DNA from: Competibacteraceae bacterium UBA3908
GTDB lineage: Bacteria > Pseudomonadota > Gammaproteobacteria > Competibacterales > Competibacteraceae
Direction of reading: 5' to 3'
DNA length: 64,000 bases
Assembly: GCA_002391525.1 (NCBI GenBank)
Contig: DGFE01000100.1
Span: 14,263 to 78,262, forward strand
Shown: positions 25,421-34,471 of the stretch, piece by piece
Layout of the letters: every line of letters begins with the position of its first letter
How positions within the stretch are numbered: position 1 is the first letter of the stretch
Notes under the pieces: generated by a model
Databases searched by the model: none
What the model was told of the DNA's origin: nothing
The model's input: the letters and a program-made list of their open reading frames with translations, nothing else
Program-made: the position numbers and the translations under genes

Positions 25421-25915
25421 TCAAAGCAGGCCGGCTATCGCCTGTGTAAAAGCCTCGGGGGTGGATTCGCCGAGGAATCGCCCGCGGACGATGCCCTGCC
25501 GGTCCACGATGAAGGTTACCGGCAGGCTCATCACCTGATAACGGCGCGTCACTTCGCCCTGGCGGTCGAGCAGCACGTCGTAGGAAACGCCGAGTTGCTG
25601 GACGAACGGTGCTACCGTTTCCGGCGGTTGCAGCACGTTGATGGCGAGAATGGCCAGGCCCCGGTCGCGGAATTGGCGATAGACCGGCTCCAGCGCCGTC
25701 ATTTCGGCCCGGCAGTACGGGCACCAGTCGGCCCAGAAGCGGATGGCGACCACTTGGCCGCGGTACTGCTCGGGAAAGCGGACGCCGGCGCCGTCCAGCC
25801 GGTCCAGCGCGAAGGCGGGAGCGGGCGTGTTGACCTTGATGACCGGCGACTCCGGCTCGCAGCCGGCCAGCAGCATCAACAGCACGATACCCGGCAGGAT
25901 TCGAAATGGGGTCAT
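25421..25915 (-). CDS. TlpA/ResA-type thioredoxin-like lipoprotein
   Basis: A 164-residue envelope thiol-disulfide oxidoreductase. A signal peptide with lipobox LAGC places the lipid anchor at Cys19. The thioredoxin-fold active site is CPYC at Cys65/Cys68 (RFWADWCPYCRAEM), with the cis-proline at SLPVT. It precedes the Tat NosL gene on the same strand. Redox maintenance of NosL cysteines is a plausible job, inferred from context. The ancient relatives act in cytochrome c or copper-centre assembly. Confidence 0.92.
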   Translation of the reverse strand: MTPFRILPGIVLLMLLAGCEPESPVIKVNTPAPAFALDRLDGAGVRFPEQYRGQVVAIRFWADWCPYCRAEMTALEPVYRQFRDRGLAILAINVLQPPETVAPFVQQLGVSYDVLLDRQGEVTRRYQVMSLPVTFIVDRQGIVRGRFLGESTPEAFTQAIAGLL

Positions 25916-25969
25916 GAGACCAGCACGCCTCGTCGGGAATTATGTGGAATTATGGCGGCCATCATGCCT

Positions 25970-26278
25970 TTAACGGCGCGGTACTCGTACCGTGGCCAAG
26001 GCGGCGCGGATCGCTTCCGGGTCATCGATCCGGCGCATCAGTTTACCGATGAACTGCAATTGTCGCTGGTGCGCCCCCCGCTGCGGCATCGCCTGCGCCG
26101 CCCGCACCGCCACCAGCAAGTCTTCCGGCAGCGGCAGCCGGCTCAGTTGCGTCGGGGTGAGTTTGACCAATTGCGCGCCCAAATCCTGTAGCGCGGTCGC
26201 TTCCCGCTTGCGTTGGCTTTTACTGGGTGGTCGCGGTTCTTCCGGACGGAAATCGTCGTCGAATGCGTCGTCATGCAT
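25970..26278 (-). CDS. YjgA/DarP-like protein (DUF615), C-terminally short
   Basis: A 102-residue protein matching the first half of ribosome-associated YjgA (about 180 residues): acidic start, KSQRKREATALQDLGAQLVKL, LPLPEDLLVAVRAAQ and RRQLQ-like HQRQLQFIGKLMRRID. The second helical half is absent. Only 54 bases separate the stop from tlpA, and they do not encode it in any frame I could read. ATG 26278 has GGAG 9 bases upstream. YjgA acts in 50S subunit assembly; whether this short form is active is doubtful. It follows pilR on the same strand. Confidence 0.8.
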   Translation of the reverse strand: MHDDAFDDDFRPEEPRPPSKSQRKREATALQDLGAQLVKLTPTQLSRLPLPEDLLVAVRAAQAMPQRGAHQRQLQFIGKLMRRIDDPEAIRAALATVRVPRR

Positions 26279-26357
26279 GGCGATAGTCTCCAGCAAGAGC
26301 TTTTGATGAGCCGGGCTCGGCCAAGCCGGTACACGCCGGCTTCGGCATGGCCGATCC

Positions 26358-27797
26358 TCACTCCAACCCCAGTTTCTTCAAGCGGTAGCGCAGCGCCCGA
26401 AAGCTGATGCCCAGCTTTTCGGCGGCGGCGGTCTTGTTGTAGCGAGTCGCTTCCAGCGCCCGCAGGATCGCCGCCTTCTCCAGACCCTCCAGATAACCTT
26501 CCAGATTGTTCACCATCGGCAGCATGGGCTGGGTCTTCGGCTCGTCCGGCGCGCGGGCGGACAGGGGGGCGGGCGCGGCCGGTTCCGGTCGAATCGGCGC
26601 GGGACTCGGTGGGGGGGACGCGGCCAAGGGCATCGACAGCGAGGCCGCGGTGACCGGCAATGACAGGTCGTCCGGTTGGATGACCGCGTTCTCGCACAGC
26701 GTGAACGCTCGTTCCAGGATGTTCTCCAACTCGCGAATGTTGCCCGGAAAGGCATAACGCTGCAGCGTCAGCAACGCCGACGGCGCCAGCGCCGGTCGCG
26801 GCAATCCGGTTTGCTGGTTCAGTCGGTCGAGGACCGCCGCCACCAGTTCCGGGATATCCTCGGGATGCTCGCGCAGGCTCGGCATCCGCAACTCGATCAC
26901 GTTCAGCCGGTAGAACAAATCCTGGCGGAACGCACCGTTGCGGACCAGGGCGGTCAGATTTTTGTGGCTGGCGCTGAGGATCCGCACGTCGATGGCCACC
27001 TCGGCCGACGCCCCCACCGGCCGCACCGCCCGCTCCTGAATCGCGCGCAACAGCTTGACCTGCATGTGCATCGGCAGCTCCGCCACCTCGTCCAGGAACA
27101 GCGTACCACCCTGCGCGGCCTGGAACAGTCCGCTTTTGTCCTGGTTGGCGCCGGTGAAGCTACCCTTCTTGTAGCCGAAAAACTCGCTCTCCATCAGCTG
27201 CTCGGGGATCGCGCCGCAATTGACCGGCACGAACGGCTTGTCGGCCCGCGGCCCGGACAGATGAATCAGCCGCGCCGCCAGCTCCTTGCCGGTGCCCGAT
27301 TCGCCGCTGATCAGGATCGGCGCCTGACTGCGCGCCAGTTTGGCGATCAGCGCCCGCACCCCGTCCATCACCGCCGAGCGCCCCAGCAGCAGGGGAGGAC
27401 GGCTGTCGCCGCCGCGGCTGTCGCCGCCGCGGCTCAACCGCAGCGCGGTCGCCACGATGTCGCGCAGCACCGACAGCTCGAACGGCTTGGAGACGAAATC
27501 GAACGCGCCCAGCTTCAGCGCCTCCACGGCGTTTTCCACGTTGCCGTGCGCGGTAATCACCGCCACCGGCAAATTGGGAAAGTGTTTCTGGATATGCGCG
27601 ACCAGTTCCAGGCCGCTGCCGTCCGGCAGGCGCAGATCGGTGATGCAGAAACTGAGCGGCTGGCGTTTGAGCAGGGTGCGGGCCTCGCTCAGAGTCTCGG
27701 CGGGCAGACAGTTCACCCCCAGCGGTGACAGGGTCATCTCGATCAGTTCGCGGATGTCGGCTTCGTCATCCACGATCAAGGCATTGCAGGCATCCAT
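26358..27797 (-). CDS. pilR: Sigma-54-dependent response regulator PilR
   Basis: NtrC-family activator of 479 residues. The receiver has Asp10/Asp11 and phosphoacceptor Asp54. The AAA+ domain has Walker A GESGTGKE (165-172), the sigma-54 contact loop GSFTGA (212-217), and GGTLFLDEVAELP. A Pro/Ala-rich linker leads to a Fis-type helix-turn-helix (NKTAAAEKLGISFRALRYRLKKLGLE). Sequence and pairing with the upstream PilS-type kinase fit PilR, the activator of type IV pilin transcription. A tandem SRGGD repeat (residues 122-131) lies in the receiver-AAA linker. The start overlaps the pilS stop (TGATG). Confidence 0.93.
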   Translation of the reverse strand: MDACNALIVDDEADIRELIEMTLSPLGVNCLPAETLSEARTLLKRQPLSFCITDLRLPDGSGLELVAHIQKHFPNLPVAVITAHGNVENAVEALKLGAFDFVSKPFELSVLRDIVATALRLSRGGDSRGGDSRPPLLLGRSAVMDGVRALIAKLARSQAPILISGESGTGKELAARLIHLSGPRADKPFVPVNCGAIPEQLMESEFFGYKKGSFTGANQDKSGLFQAAQGGTLFLDEVAELPMHMQVKLLRAIQERAVRPVGASAEVAIDVRILSASHKNLTALVRNGAFRQDLFYRLNVIELRMPSLREHPEDIPELVAAVLDRLNQQTGLPRPALAPSALLTLQRYAFPGNIRELENILERAFTLCENAVIQPDDLSLPVTAASLSMPLAASPPPSPAPIRPEPAAPAPLSARAPDEPKTQPMLPMVNNLEGYLEGLEKAAILRALEATRYNKTAAAEKLGISFRALRYRLKKLGLE

Positions 27798-29494
27798 CAG
27801 TCCATCTCCGTGGCAAGGCTCGTGGGAGCGAAGGTGATGCGGAAACGGCTACCACCCTCGGGAACGGACAGGTATTGTAGATGGGCACGGTTGGCCTCGC
27901 ACAGTTCCCGGGCCAGATACAGGCCCAGGCCGGTGCCCTTGGCCCGGGTGGTGAAGAACGGCTCGAACAGTTTGCCGGTGTTTTCCGGCGCCACGCCGGG
28001 ACCCGCGTCGCGCACTTCCAGGAATGGCCGGCCGTGTCCGTGCTCCATGCCGGCGCACAGTTCGATCCTGGCGGGCTCGCCGGGCGCCGCGCCGTGCTGG
28101 CAGGCGTTGGCGCACAGGTTCCACAGAACCTGCCGCAGCTGGTGAGGATCGAAAAAGACCTCCATGGCAGCCGGCTCGACGGTCTGGCGCCACTCGGGCG
28201 GCGTTCCGTCCAGACTGCGCCGAAATTCCTGACCGAATGTTTCCAGCCATGGCGTCAGCGCGAGCCGCTCCGGCCTGACCCGGTCGCGCCGGGCCAGATC
28301 CAGCACGTCGGCGATGATGCGGTTGGCTCGTTTGACGTTTTCATGCACGATCCGACCCAGCCGCCGGTCGCTGGCGCTGGCGCCCGTCGATTCCTGCAGA
28401 AGCTGGGCGGCGTGACCAATCGCCGCCAGCGGATTGCGGATTTCGTGGGCGATGCCCGCCGTCAGCCGGCCCAGCGCCGCCAGCTTGATCTGTTGCAACC
28501 GTTCGGCGGCCTGTTCGGAATCTTCCAGCAAAATCAGCACGTTCGTCGCCTGGTTGCCGCTGAGTCGGGTAAAGCGCGGGATCAGTTCCGGGCGATGCTC
28601 GGTCGGCCTGAAGGCCGGGATCTCGACGGCGCCGGCCCGCCATGCCCGCAGCCGCTGGTAGAGCGGCGGCGACAGTTCGGGCAACGCCGTTTCCGGTCGC
28701 GCCGCCGGGCAGCCCAGCAATTGGCGGGCGGTGTCGTTCAACAACTGGATTTGATCGGCGCGGTTCACCACCACCACTCCGTTCTGCAGATGGCGGATGA
28801 TACCCTGGTTCAGTTCGGCGATTTCCAGTAATTCCCAGGTGCGCTGCCGGGCCAGCGCCTCGCCGCGCCGCGCTCGTTCCGCCAGCGCGTAGGTCAGCCC
28901 GGCGGCGATGAACAGCGCCGCGCCAATCACGCCCAGTCGAACCAGGTCGTCGGAGTTATGGCGCAGGGGTTCCAGCAAGGCGCTCCAGCCGGCGGTCGGT
29001 CGGTCGCCCCGCGCCGATGCGCCGGCGGCCTGCCAGTAGGTGGCCAGCCAGGAACCGGTCAGCAGGAAAAAACCCAGCGCAGCGGACAGCAGCGCCGAAC
29101 TAAGCGGCAGCAGAATGCCGCTGGCGGCGACGGCGGTGATCAACAGGCTGACCAGACTGCTGGCCAGACCGCCCGAGGCATGGATCATGACGGTCAGAGT
29201 CACCAGGTCGACCAGCATCTGCCAGTGCGCCTGCACCTTCAGCTTTGGCCACCGCCAGTAACTACCGGCGATGGCGGTCAGCGCCAGCGCCATGTAAACC
29301 AGCGCCGCACCGAGGAACAGCGACGGGTGCTGTTTGCCGAACAGCCGGCTTTGTTCGTCCAGCGCGAACGCCGTCAGCAACAGCGCCGCCAGGATCAGCC
29401 GGTAGAAATTGGACACCCGAAATACCCGCCAGAGGTGACGACGATCCAGAAAACGGTCGGTGCGGAGCGCGGCGAGCGGGTCGGCGATGATCAT
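27797..29494 (-). CDS. pilS: Sensor histidine kinase PilS
   Basis: Membrane histidine kinase of about 565 residues. Several hydrophobic helices (about six) occupy the first ~200 residues. A PAS-like segment (LNQGIIRHLQNGVVVVNRADQIQLLNDTA) and the H-box (AGIAHEIRNPLAAIGHAAQ) follow. The N-box (LWNLCANACQHG) and ATPase loops (DAGPGVAPENTGKLFEPFFTT, GTGLGLYLARELCE) complete it. The six-helix layout plus coupling to pilR identify PilS, which senses pilin in the membrane. ATG 29494 lacks a clear ribosome-binding site, and the frame is open 17 codons further, so the start is uncertain. It diverges from sucC. Confidence 0.92.
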   Translation of the reverse strand: MIIADPLAALRTDRFLDRRHLWRVFRVSNFYRLILAALLLTAFALDEQSRLFGKQHPSLFLGAALVYMALALTAIAGSYWRWPKLKVQAHWQMLVDLVTLTVMIHASGGLASSLVSLLITAVAASGILLPLSSALLSAALGFFLLTGSWLATYWQAAGASARGDRPTAGWSALLEPLRHNSDDLVRLGVIGAALFIAAGLTYALAERARRGEALARQRTWELLEIAELNQGIIRHLQNGVVVVNRADQIQLLNDTARQLLGCPAARPETALPELSPPLYQRLRAWRAGAVEIPAFRPTEHRPELIPRFTRLSGNQATNVLILLEDSEQAAERLQQIKLAALGRLTAGIAHEIRNPLAAIGHAAQLLQESTGASASDRRLGRIVHENVKRANRIIADVLDLARRDRVRPERLALTPWLETFGQEFRRSLDGTPPEWRQTVEPAAMEVFFDPHQLRQVLWNLCANACQHGAAPGEPARIELCAGMEHGHGRPFLEVRDAGPGVAPENTGKLFEPFFTTRAKGTGLGLYLARELCEANRAHLQYLSVPEGGSRFRITFAPTSLATEMD

Positions 29495-29668
29495 GACGGG
29501 ACGGAGCGGGAACGCGATTTTTACGGGAGGGGAGAACGATTCCACCTATAATTGTAAGCGCACCGGCGCCGGGATGGGCCGGCCATGGCCAACTTCATGG
29601 CGAGCGTGAAGATTGGGGCATTTCGGGGTACAATGACAACCTCACTGATAAAGGGGGATGTAATCCGC

Positions 29669-30832
<1,164 letters not shown>

Positions 30833-30878
30833 TTCGGCGCGCATTCGGTTTCCACGATCCAGAGAGAACGAGACGACC

Positions 30879-31757
30879 ATGAGCATTCTGATCAATAAAG
30901 ACACCAAGGTCATCTGCCAGGGCTTCACCGGCTCGCAGGGCACTTTCCACTCCGAGCAGGCCATCGCCTACGGCACCAACCTGGTCGGCGGCATCAGCCC
31001 CGGCAAGGGCGGTACCACCCATCTGGGCAAGCCGGTGTTCAATACCGTCTATGACGCGGTCGCGGCCACCGGCGCCGATGCGAGCATGATCTACGTCCCG
31101 GCTCCGTTCGCCGGCGACGCGATCCTGGAAGCGGCCGACGCCGGCATCAAGGTGATCGCCTGCATCACCGAGGGTATTCCGGTCATGGACATGTTGAAGG
31201 TCAAGGCGGTGCTGACCAACAATTACCCGGACGTTTATCTGATCGGTCCCAACTGCCCGGGCGTGATCACGCCCGGCGCCTGCAAGATGGGCATCATGCC
31301 CGGCCACATCCACATGCCCGGCAAGATCGGCATCGTATCCCGCTCCGGCACCCTGACCTACGAAGCGGTCTATCAGACCACCCAGGCCGGCCTGGGCCAG
31401 TCCACCTGCATCGGCATCGGCGGCGACCCGATCCACGGCATGAGCTTCGTGGACGTGCTGACCCTGTTCAAGGATGACCCGCAGACCGAGGGCATCGTGA
31501 TGGTCGGCGAGATCGGTGGCAGCGCCGAGGAGGAAGGTGCGGCGTACATCAAGGCCAACATCAAGAAGCCGGTGGTCGCCTACATCGCCGGCGTGACCGC
31601 GCCGCCGGGCAAGCGCATGGGCCATGCCGGCGCCATCATCATGGGCGGCAAGGGCACCGCGAAAGACAAGTTCGCGGCGCTGGAAGCGGCGGGCGCGAAG
31701 ATCGTCCGCTCTCCGGCCGACATCGGCGCGGCCATGAAGGCGTTTTTCCCCGGCTAG
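30879..31757 (+). CDS. sucD: Succinyl-CoA synthetase, alpha subunit
   Basis: A 292-residue CoA-binding and phosphohistidine-bearing subunit. Visible motifs are the CoA-binding N-terminus ([17 protein letters not shown]), [32 protein letters not shown] and the active-site histidine His249 in RMGHAGAI. It follows sucC in the same operon, and a strong hairpin lies 32 bases after its stop. Confidence 0.98.
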   Translation: MSILINKDTKVICQGFTGSQGTFHSEQAIAYGTNLVGGISPGKGGTTHLGKPVFNTVYDAVAATGADASMIYVPAPFAGDAILEAADAGIKVIACITEGIPVMDMLKVKAVLTNNYPDVYLIGPNCPGVITPGACKMGIMPGHIHMPGKIGIVSRSGTLTYEAVYQTTQAGLGQSTCIGIGGDPIHGMSFVDVLTLFKDDPQTEGIVMVGEIGGSAEEEGAAYIKANIKKPVVAYIAGVTAPPGKRMGHAGAIIMGGKGTAKDKFAALEAAGAKIVRSPADIGAAMKAFFPG

Positions 31758-31788
31758 CGACCTGACCGCGATCCGGTGAGTCACCAAG

Positions 31789-31808
31789 AGGGGCGCGCGA
31801 GCGCCCCT
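31789..31808 (+). terminator. Hairpin terminator after sucCD
   Basis: AGGGGCGC and GCGCCCCT pair perfectly around a GCGA tetraloop. The following TTGTGCT is only partly T-rich, so termination may be moderate. It lies between sucD and nadE on the same strand. Confidence 0.7.
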
Positions 31809-31882
31809 TGTGCTATCTTCAGGGCTCCATTCCCCTCAGCAATCCCGCGTCCGTCGAACCGCCCGAGGAGACCGCAACGACC

Positions 31883-33517
31883 ATGGCCGCTCCCGCCACC
31901 TCCTTTCGGGTCGTCATGGCCCAACTCGATTTCCTGGTCGGCGACATCAACGGCAACGTCGGCAAAATCGCCGCCGCTGCCGCCGAGGCCCGTGACCGGT
32001 TGCGGGCCGATCTGATCGTGTTCCCCGAACTGACCATCACCGGCTATCCGCCAGAGGATTTGCTGTTGCGTCCCGGTTTCATCCGTCAGGTGAAGCCGGC
32101 GTTGCAACGGCTGTGCGGAGAAATTCAAGGCATCGCCGTCGTGATCGGTTGTCCGCTGCCGACGCCGGACGGATTGCGCAACGCCGCCGTGGTGCTGGAC
32201 GACGGCGCGATGCGGGCGACGTATTACAAGCAATGGTTGCCGAATTACAGCGTGTTCGACGAGAAACGCTATTTCGTGCCGGGCGAGGATCCGGCGGTGG
32301 TGGCGGTGGCGGGGGTGCGGGTGGGCGTGACCATCTGCGAGGATGTCTGGTTGCCGGGGCCGGCCGCGCAAGCGGCCGAGGCCGGAGCACAACTGCTGAT
32401 CAATCTCAACGCCTCACCCTATCACGCCGGCAAGAGCGACCAGCGGCTAAGCGTTTTGCGCGAGCGGGTGCGGGAAAGCCAGATTCCCATCGTCTACGTC
32501 AACCTGCTGGGCGGGCAGGACGAGTTGGTGTTCGATGGCGGTTCGATGGTGGTTGGCGTTGACGGTACGCTGGTTCGGCGGGCGCCGTTTTTCGCCGCCG
32601 GCCTGTATCCGGTGGATTTCCAGGTTTCCGCGGCCGGTATGACGCCGATTCCGGGCGAGGTCGCCGAGGAACCGGGGTTGGAGGAGGGCATCTATCAAGC
32701 CCTGGTGCTGGGCGTGCGGGATTACGTCGAAAAAAATGGCTTTCCCGGCGTGGTGCTGGGTTTGTCCGGCGGCATCGATTCGGCGCTGACCCTGGCCATC
32801 GCCGTGGACGCGCTGGGACCGGAACGAGTCGAGGCGGTGCTGATGCCCTCGCGCTATACCGCCGAGATGAGCAATACCGACGCCGAGCTGGAAGCCAGGG
32901 CGCTGGGGGTCGGGTATCACATCCTGCCGATTGAGCCGGCGTTTCAAGCCTTTCTACAGGTGTTGCAACCGGTGTTCGCCGGGCTGCCGCCGGATATCGC
33001 CGAGGAGAACATTCAGGCCCGTTGCCGGGGTGTATTGTTGATGGCGATTTCCAACAAGACCGGCAAGCTGGTGCTGACCACCGGCAACAAGAGCGAGACG
33101 GCGGTCGGTTATTCGACCCTGTACGGCGACATGGCCGGCGGCTTCGCTCCGATCAAGGATGTGCTCAAGACGATGGTTTACCGGCTGGCGGCTTATCGCA
33201 ACAGCCTGTCGCCGGTGATTCCGCGACGGGTGTTCGACCGGCCGCCGTCGGCGGAACTGCGCCCGGATCAGACCGATCAGGACAGCCTGCCGCCTTACGA
33301 GCTGCTGGATGCGATCCTGCACGGTTACGTGGAGGAGGATCGCTCGGTGGAAGAGCTGATCGCGGCGGGCTTCGACCGGGCGACGGTGGAGCGGGTGGCG
33401 CGGCTGGTGATCGTCAACGAGTACAAGCGCCGGCAGGCCGCGCCGGGCGTGCGCATCACCCCACGCGCCTTTGGCCGCGACCGGCGCTATCCGATCACCT
33501 CGGGATTCCGGCGCTAG
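31883..33517 (+). CDS. nadE: NAD(+) synthase, glutamine-hydrolysing
   Basis: A 544-residue two-domain enzyme making NAD from deamido-NAD. An N-terminal nitrilase-type glutaminase (FPELTITGYPPEDL with Glu49; TYYKQWLPNY; GVTICEDVW with the catalytic Cys) is followed by an ATP pyrophosphatase domain (GLSGGIDSALT, TTGNKSE). The C-terminus [13 protein letters not shown] is conserved in the family, so the gene is intact. Its last 160 bases are duplicated at 40505-40664. ATG 31883 has GGAG about 12 bases upstream. The gene is at the left boundary of a candidate inserted segment. Confidence 0.97.
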   Translation: MAAPATSFRVVMAQLDFLVGDINGNVGKIAAAAAEARDRLRADLIVFPELTITGYPPEDLLLRPGFIRQVKPALQRLCGEIQGIAVVIGCPLPTPDGLRNAAVVLDDGAMRATYYKQWLPNYSVFDEKRYFVPGEDPAVVAVAGVRVGVTICEDVWLPGPAAQAAEAGAQLLINLNASPYHAGKSDQRLSVLRERVRESQIPIVYVNLLGGQDELVFDGGSMVVGVDGTLVRRAPFFAAGLYPVDFQVSAAGMTPIPGEVAEEPGLEEGIYQALVLGVRDYVEKNGFPGVVLGLSGGIDSALTLAIAVDALGPERVEAVLMPSRYTAEMSNTDAELEARALGVGYHILPIEPAFQAFLQVLQPVFAGLPPDIAEENIQARCRGVLLMAISNKTGKLVLTTGNKSETAVGYSTLYGDMAGGFAPIKDVLKTMVYRLAAYRNSLSPVIPRRVFDRPPSAELRPDQTDQDSLPPYELLDAILHGYVEEDRSVEELIAAGFDRATVERVARLVIVNEYKRRQAAPGVRITPRAFGRDRRYPITSGFRR

Positions 33518-33532
33518 CGGGTCCCGGCGTCA
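33358..33532. repeat. Left direct repeat of the nadE/suhB junction
   Basis: Copy 1 of a long direct repeat. Bases 33358-33523 match 40505-40670 with only three mismatches (33361, 33367, 33391). After a 4-base gap, 33524-33532 match 40675-40683. The repeat contains the 3' end of nadE and a remnant of the suhB 3' end lacking four bases. The TGA of the neighbouring hydrolase gene (33530-33532, minus strand) lies inside it. Confidence 0.92.
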
Positions 33533-34471
33533 CGCGGGCGGCGGTCCGAACAGAAACGCGAATACCCGTTGTCCCAGTCGCCCGCGCTTCATGCTGGCCT
33601 TGAACGAATGGCTGGCGTGTGGCAGTGCCTCAAATTCGTAGGGCGTCGTCAGCCGATTGACCGCCGCCGCCGTCCGCATCGCCTCGATCCAGCGGTAGCC
33701 GCGCTCCAGCCGGGTCAAACCCTGTTGCGCGTCAACCCTGGAGGTCTGCTTCATCTCCGGACGCCCGGGGCCGCGCCGGACATCCTGCTCGCCGACGAAC
33801 GCCGCCATCGGAACCTTCAGAAACGCTTTTGGCTTGAATCGTAACGCCAGCGCCTTGGAGCGCGTTTTCAGACCGCGCGGGAAACGGGCGGCCGGGTCGG
33901 GAAAGGTATACCAGCCGGCGGCGCCAACCGCGACCCCGGCCACCTGTTCGGGATGAGCCATCGCGTAGCGGTGAACGAACTGGCCGCCGCCCGAATAACC
34001 GAACAAGTACACCTGGCTGACATCGGCTCCGGTCAAGTCGCCCACTTCGCCGAGAATGGCTTGCAAGGCCCGATCCGGCCGTTCGCCTTTGCCGGATCGT
34101 CCCAGGCGCTGATAATCCGGGAAGCGTTCCCTGGGAAACAAGGGGGCGACCAGCACCACTCCGTATTGTTTCGCCAGCCGTTTGAAACGACGGGCGTGTT
34201 CCCCGGCGTTGCGGGAAACTCCATGTACGGTGACGAACACTCGCGCGCCGACGCCGCCCTGGGGGGGGACATAGAGAAAATACCGCTGTTCCGGATCGCC
34301 CGCCAAATGGCGCGATACGATGCCGGTTGCCGGTTGGCGGACGATTTTGGCCGTGGGATAAACCGCCGGCGCCAGCGGGCGGGTCAGTCCGGTTTCCGGA
34401 TGAAAACCGCTTGATAAACCGATGCCAGTCAACATCGTGATCCTTGCGATACGGGTTGTCGCCTTATTCAT
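33530..34471 (-). CDS. Alpha/beta hydrolase, PHB-depolymerase/esterase-like
   Basis: A 313-residue serine hydrolase. The oxyanion region (VFVTVHGVSRNAGEHARRF), the nucleophile elbow GYSGGG and a C-terminal catalytic histidine (LPHASHSF) are visible. It resembles esterase D/PHB-depolymerase-like proteins; the substrate is unknown. The ATG at 34471 overlaps the ABC-transporter stop. A second ATG at 34435 with AAGG upstream is also possible. No convincing signal peptide is seen. Its stop codon lies in the repeat derived from the suhB end, so the natural C-terminus may have been altered when the segment entered. It is the last gene of the DUF1611-ABC-hydrolase operon. Confidence 0.85.
   Translation of the reverse strand: MNKATTRIARITMLTGIGLSSGFHPETGLTRPLAPAVYPTAKIVRQPATGIVSRHLAGDPEQRYFLYVPPQGGVGARVFVTVHGVSRNAGEHARRFKRLAKQYGVVLVAPLFPRERFPDYQRLGRSGKGERPDRALQAILGEVGDLTGADVSQVYLFGYSGGGQFVHRYAMAHPEQVAGVAVGAAGWYTFPDPAARFPRGLKTRSKALALRFKPKAFLKVPMAAFVGEQDVRRGPGRPEMKQTSRVDAQQGLTRLERGYRWIEAMRTAAAVNRLTTPYEFEALPHASHSFKASMKRGRLGQRVFAFLFGPPPA

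Noticed and set aside
26311..26342. Terminator between pilR and the YjgA-like gene
   Set aside because: AAGCCGG/CCGGCTT and GAGCC/GGCTC hairpins exist, but neither is followed by a T-run in the pilR direction.
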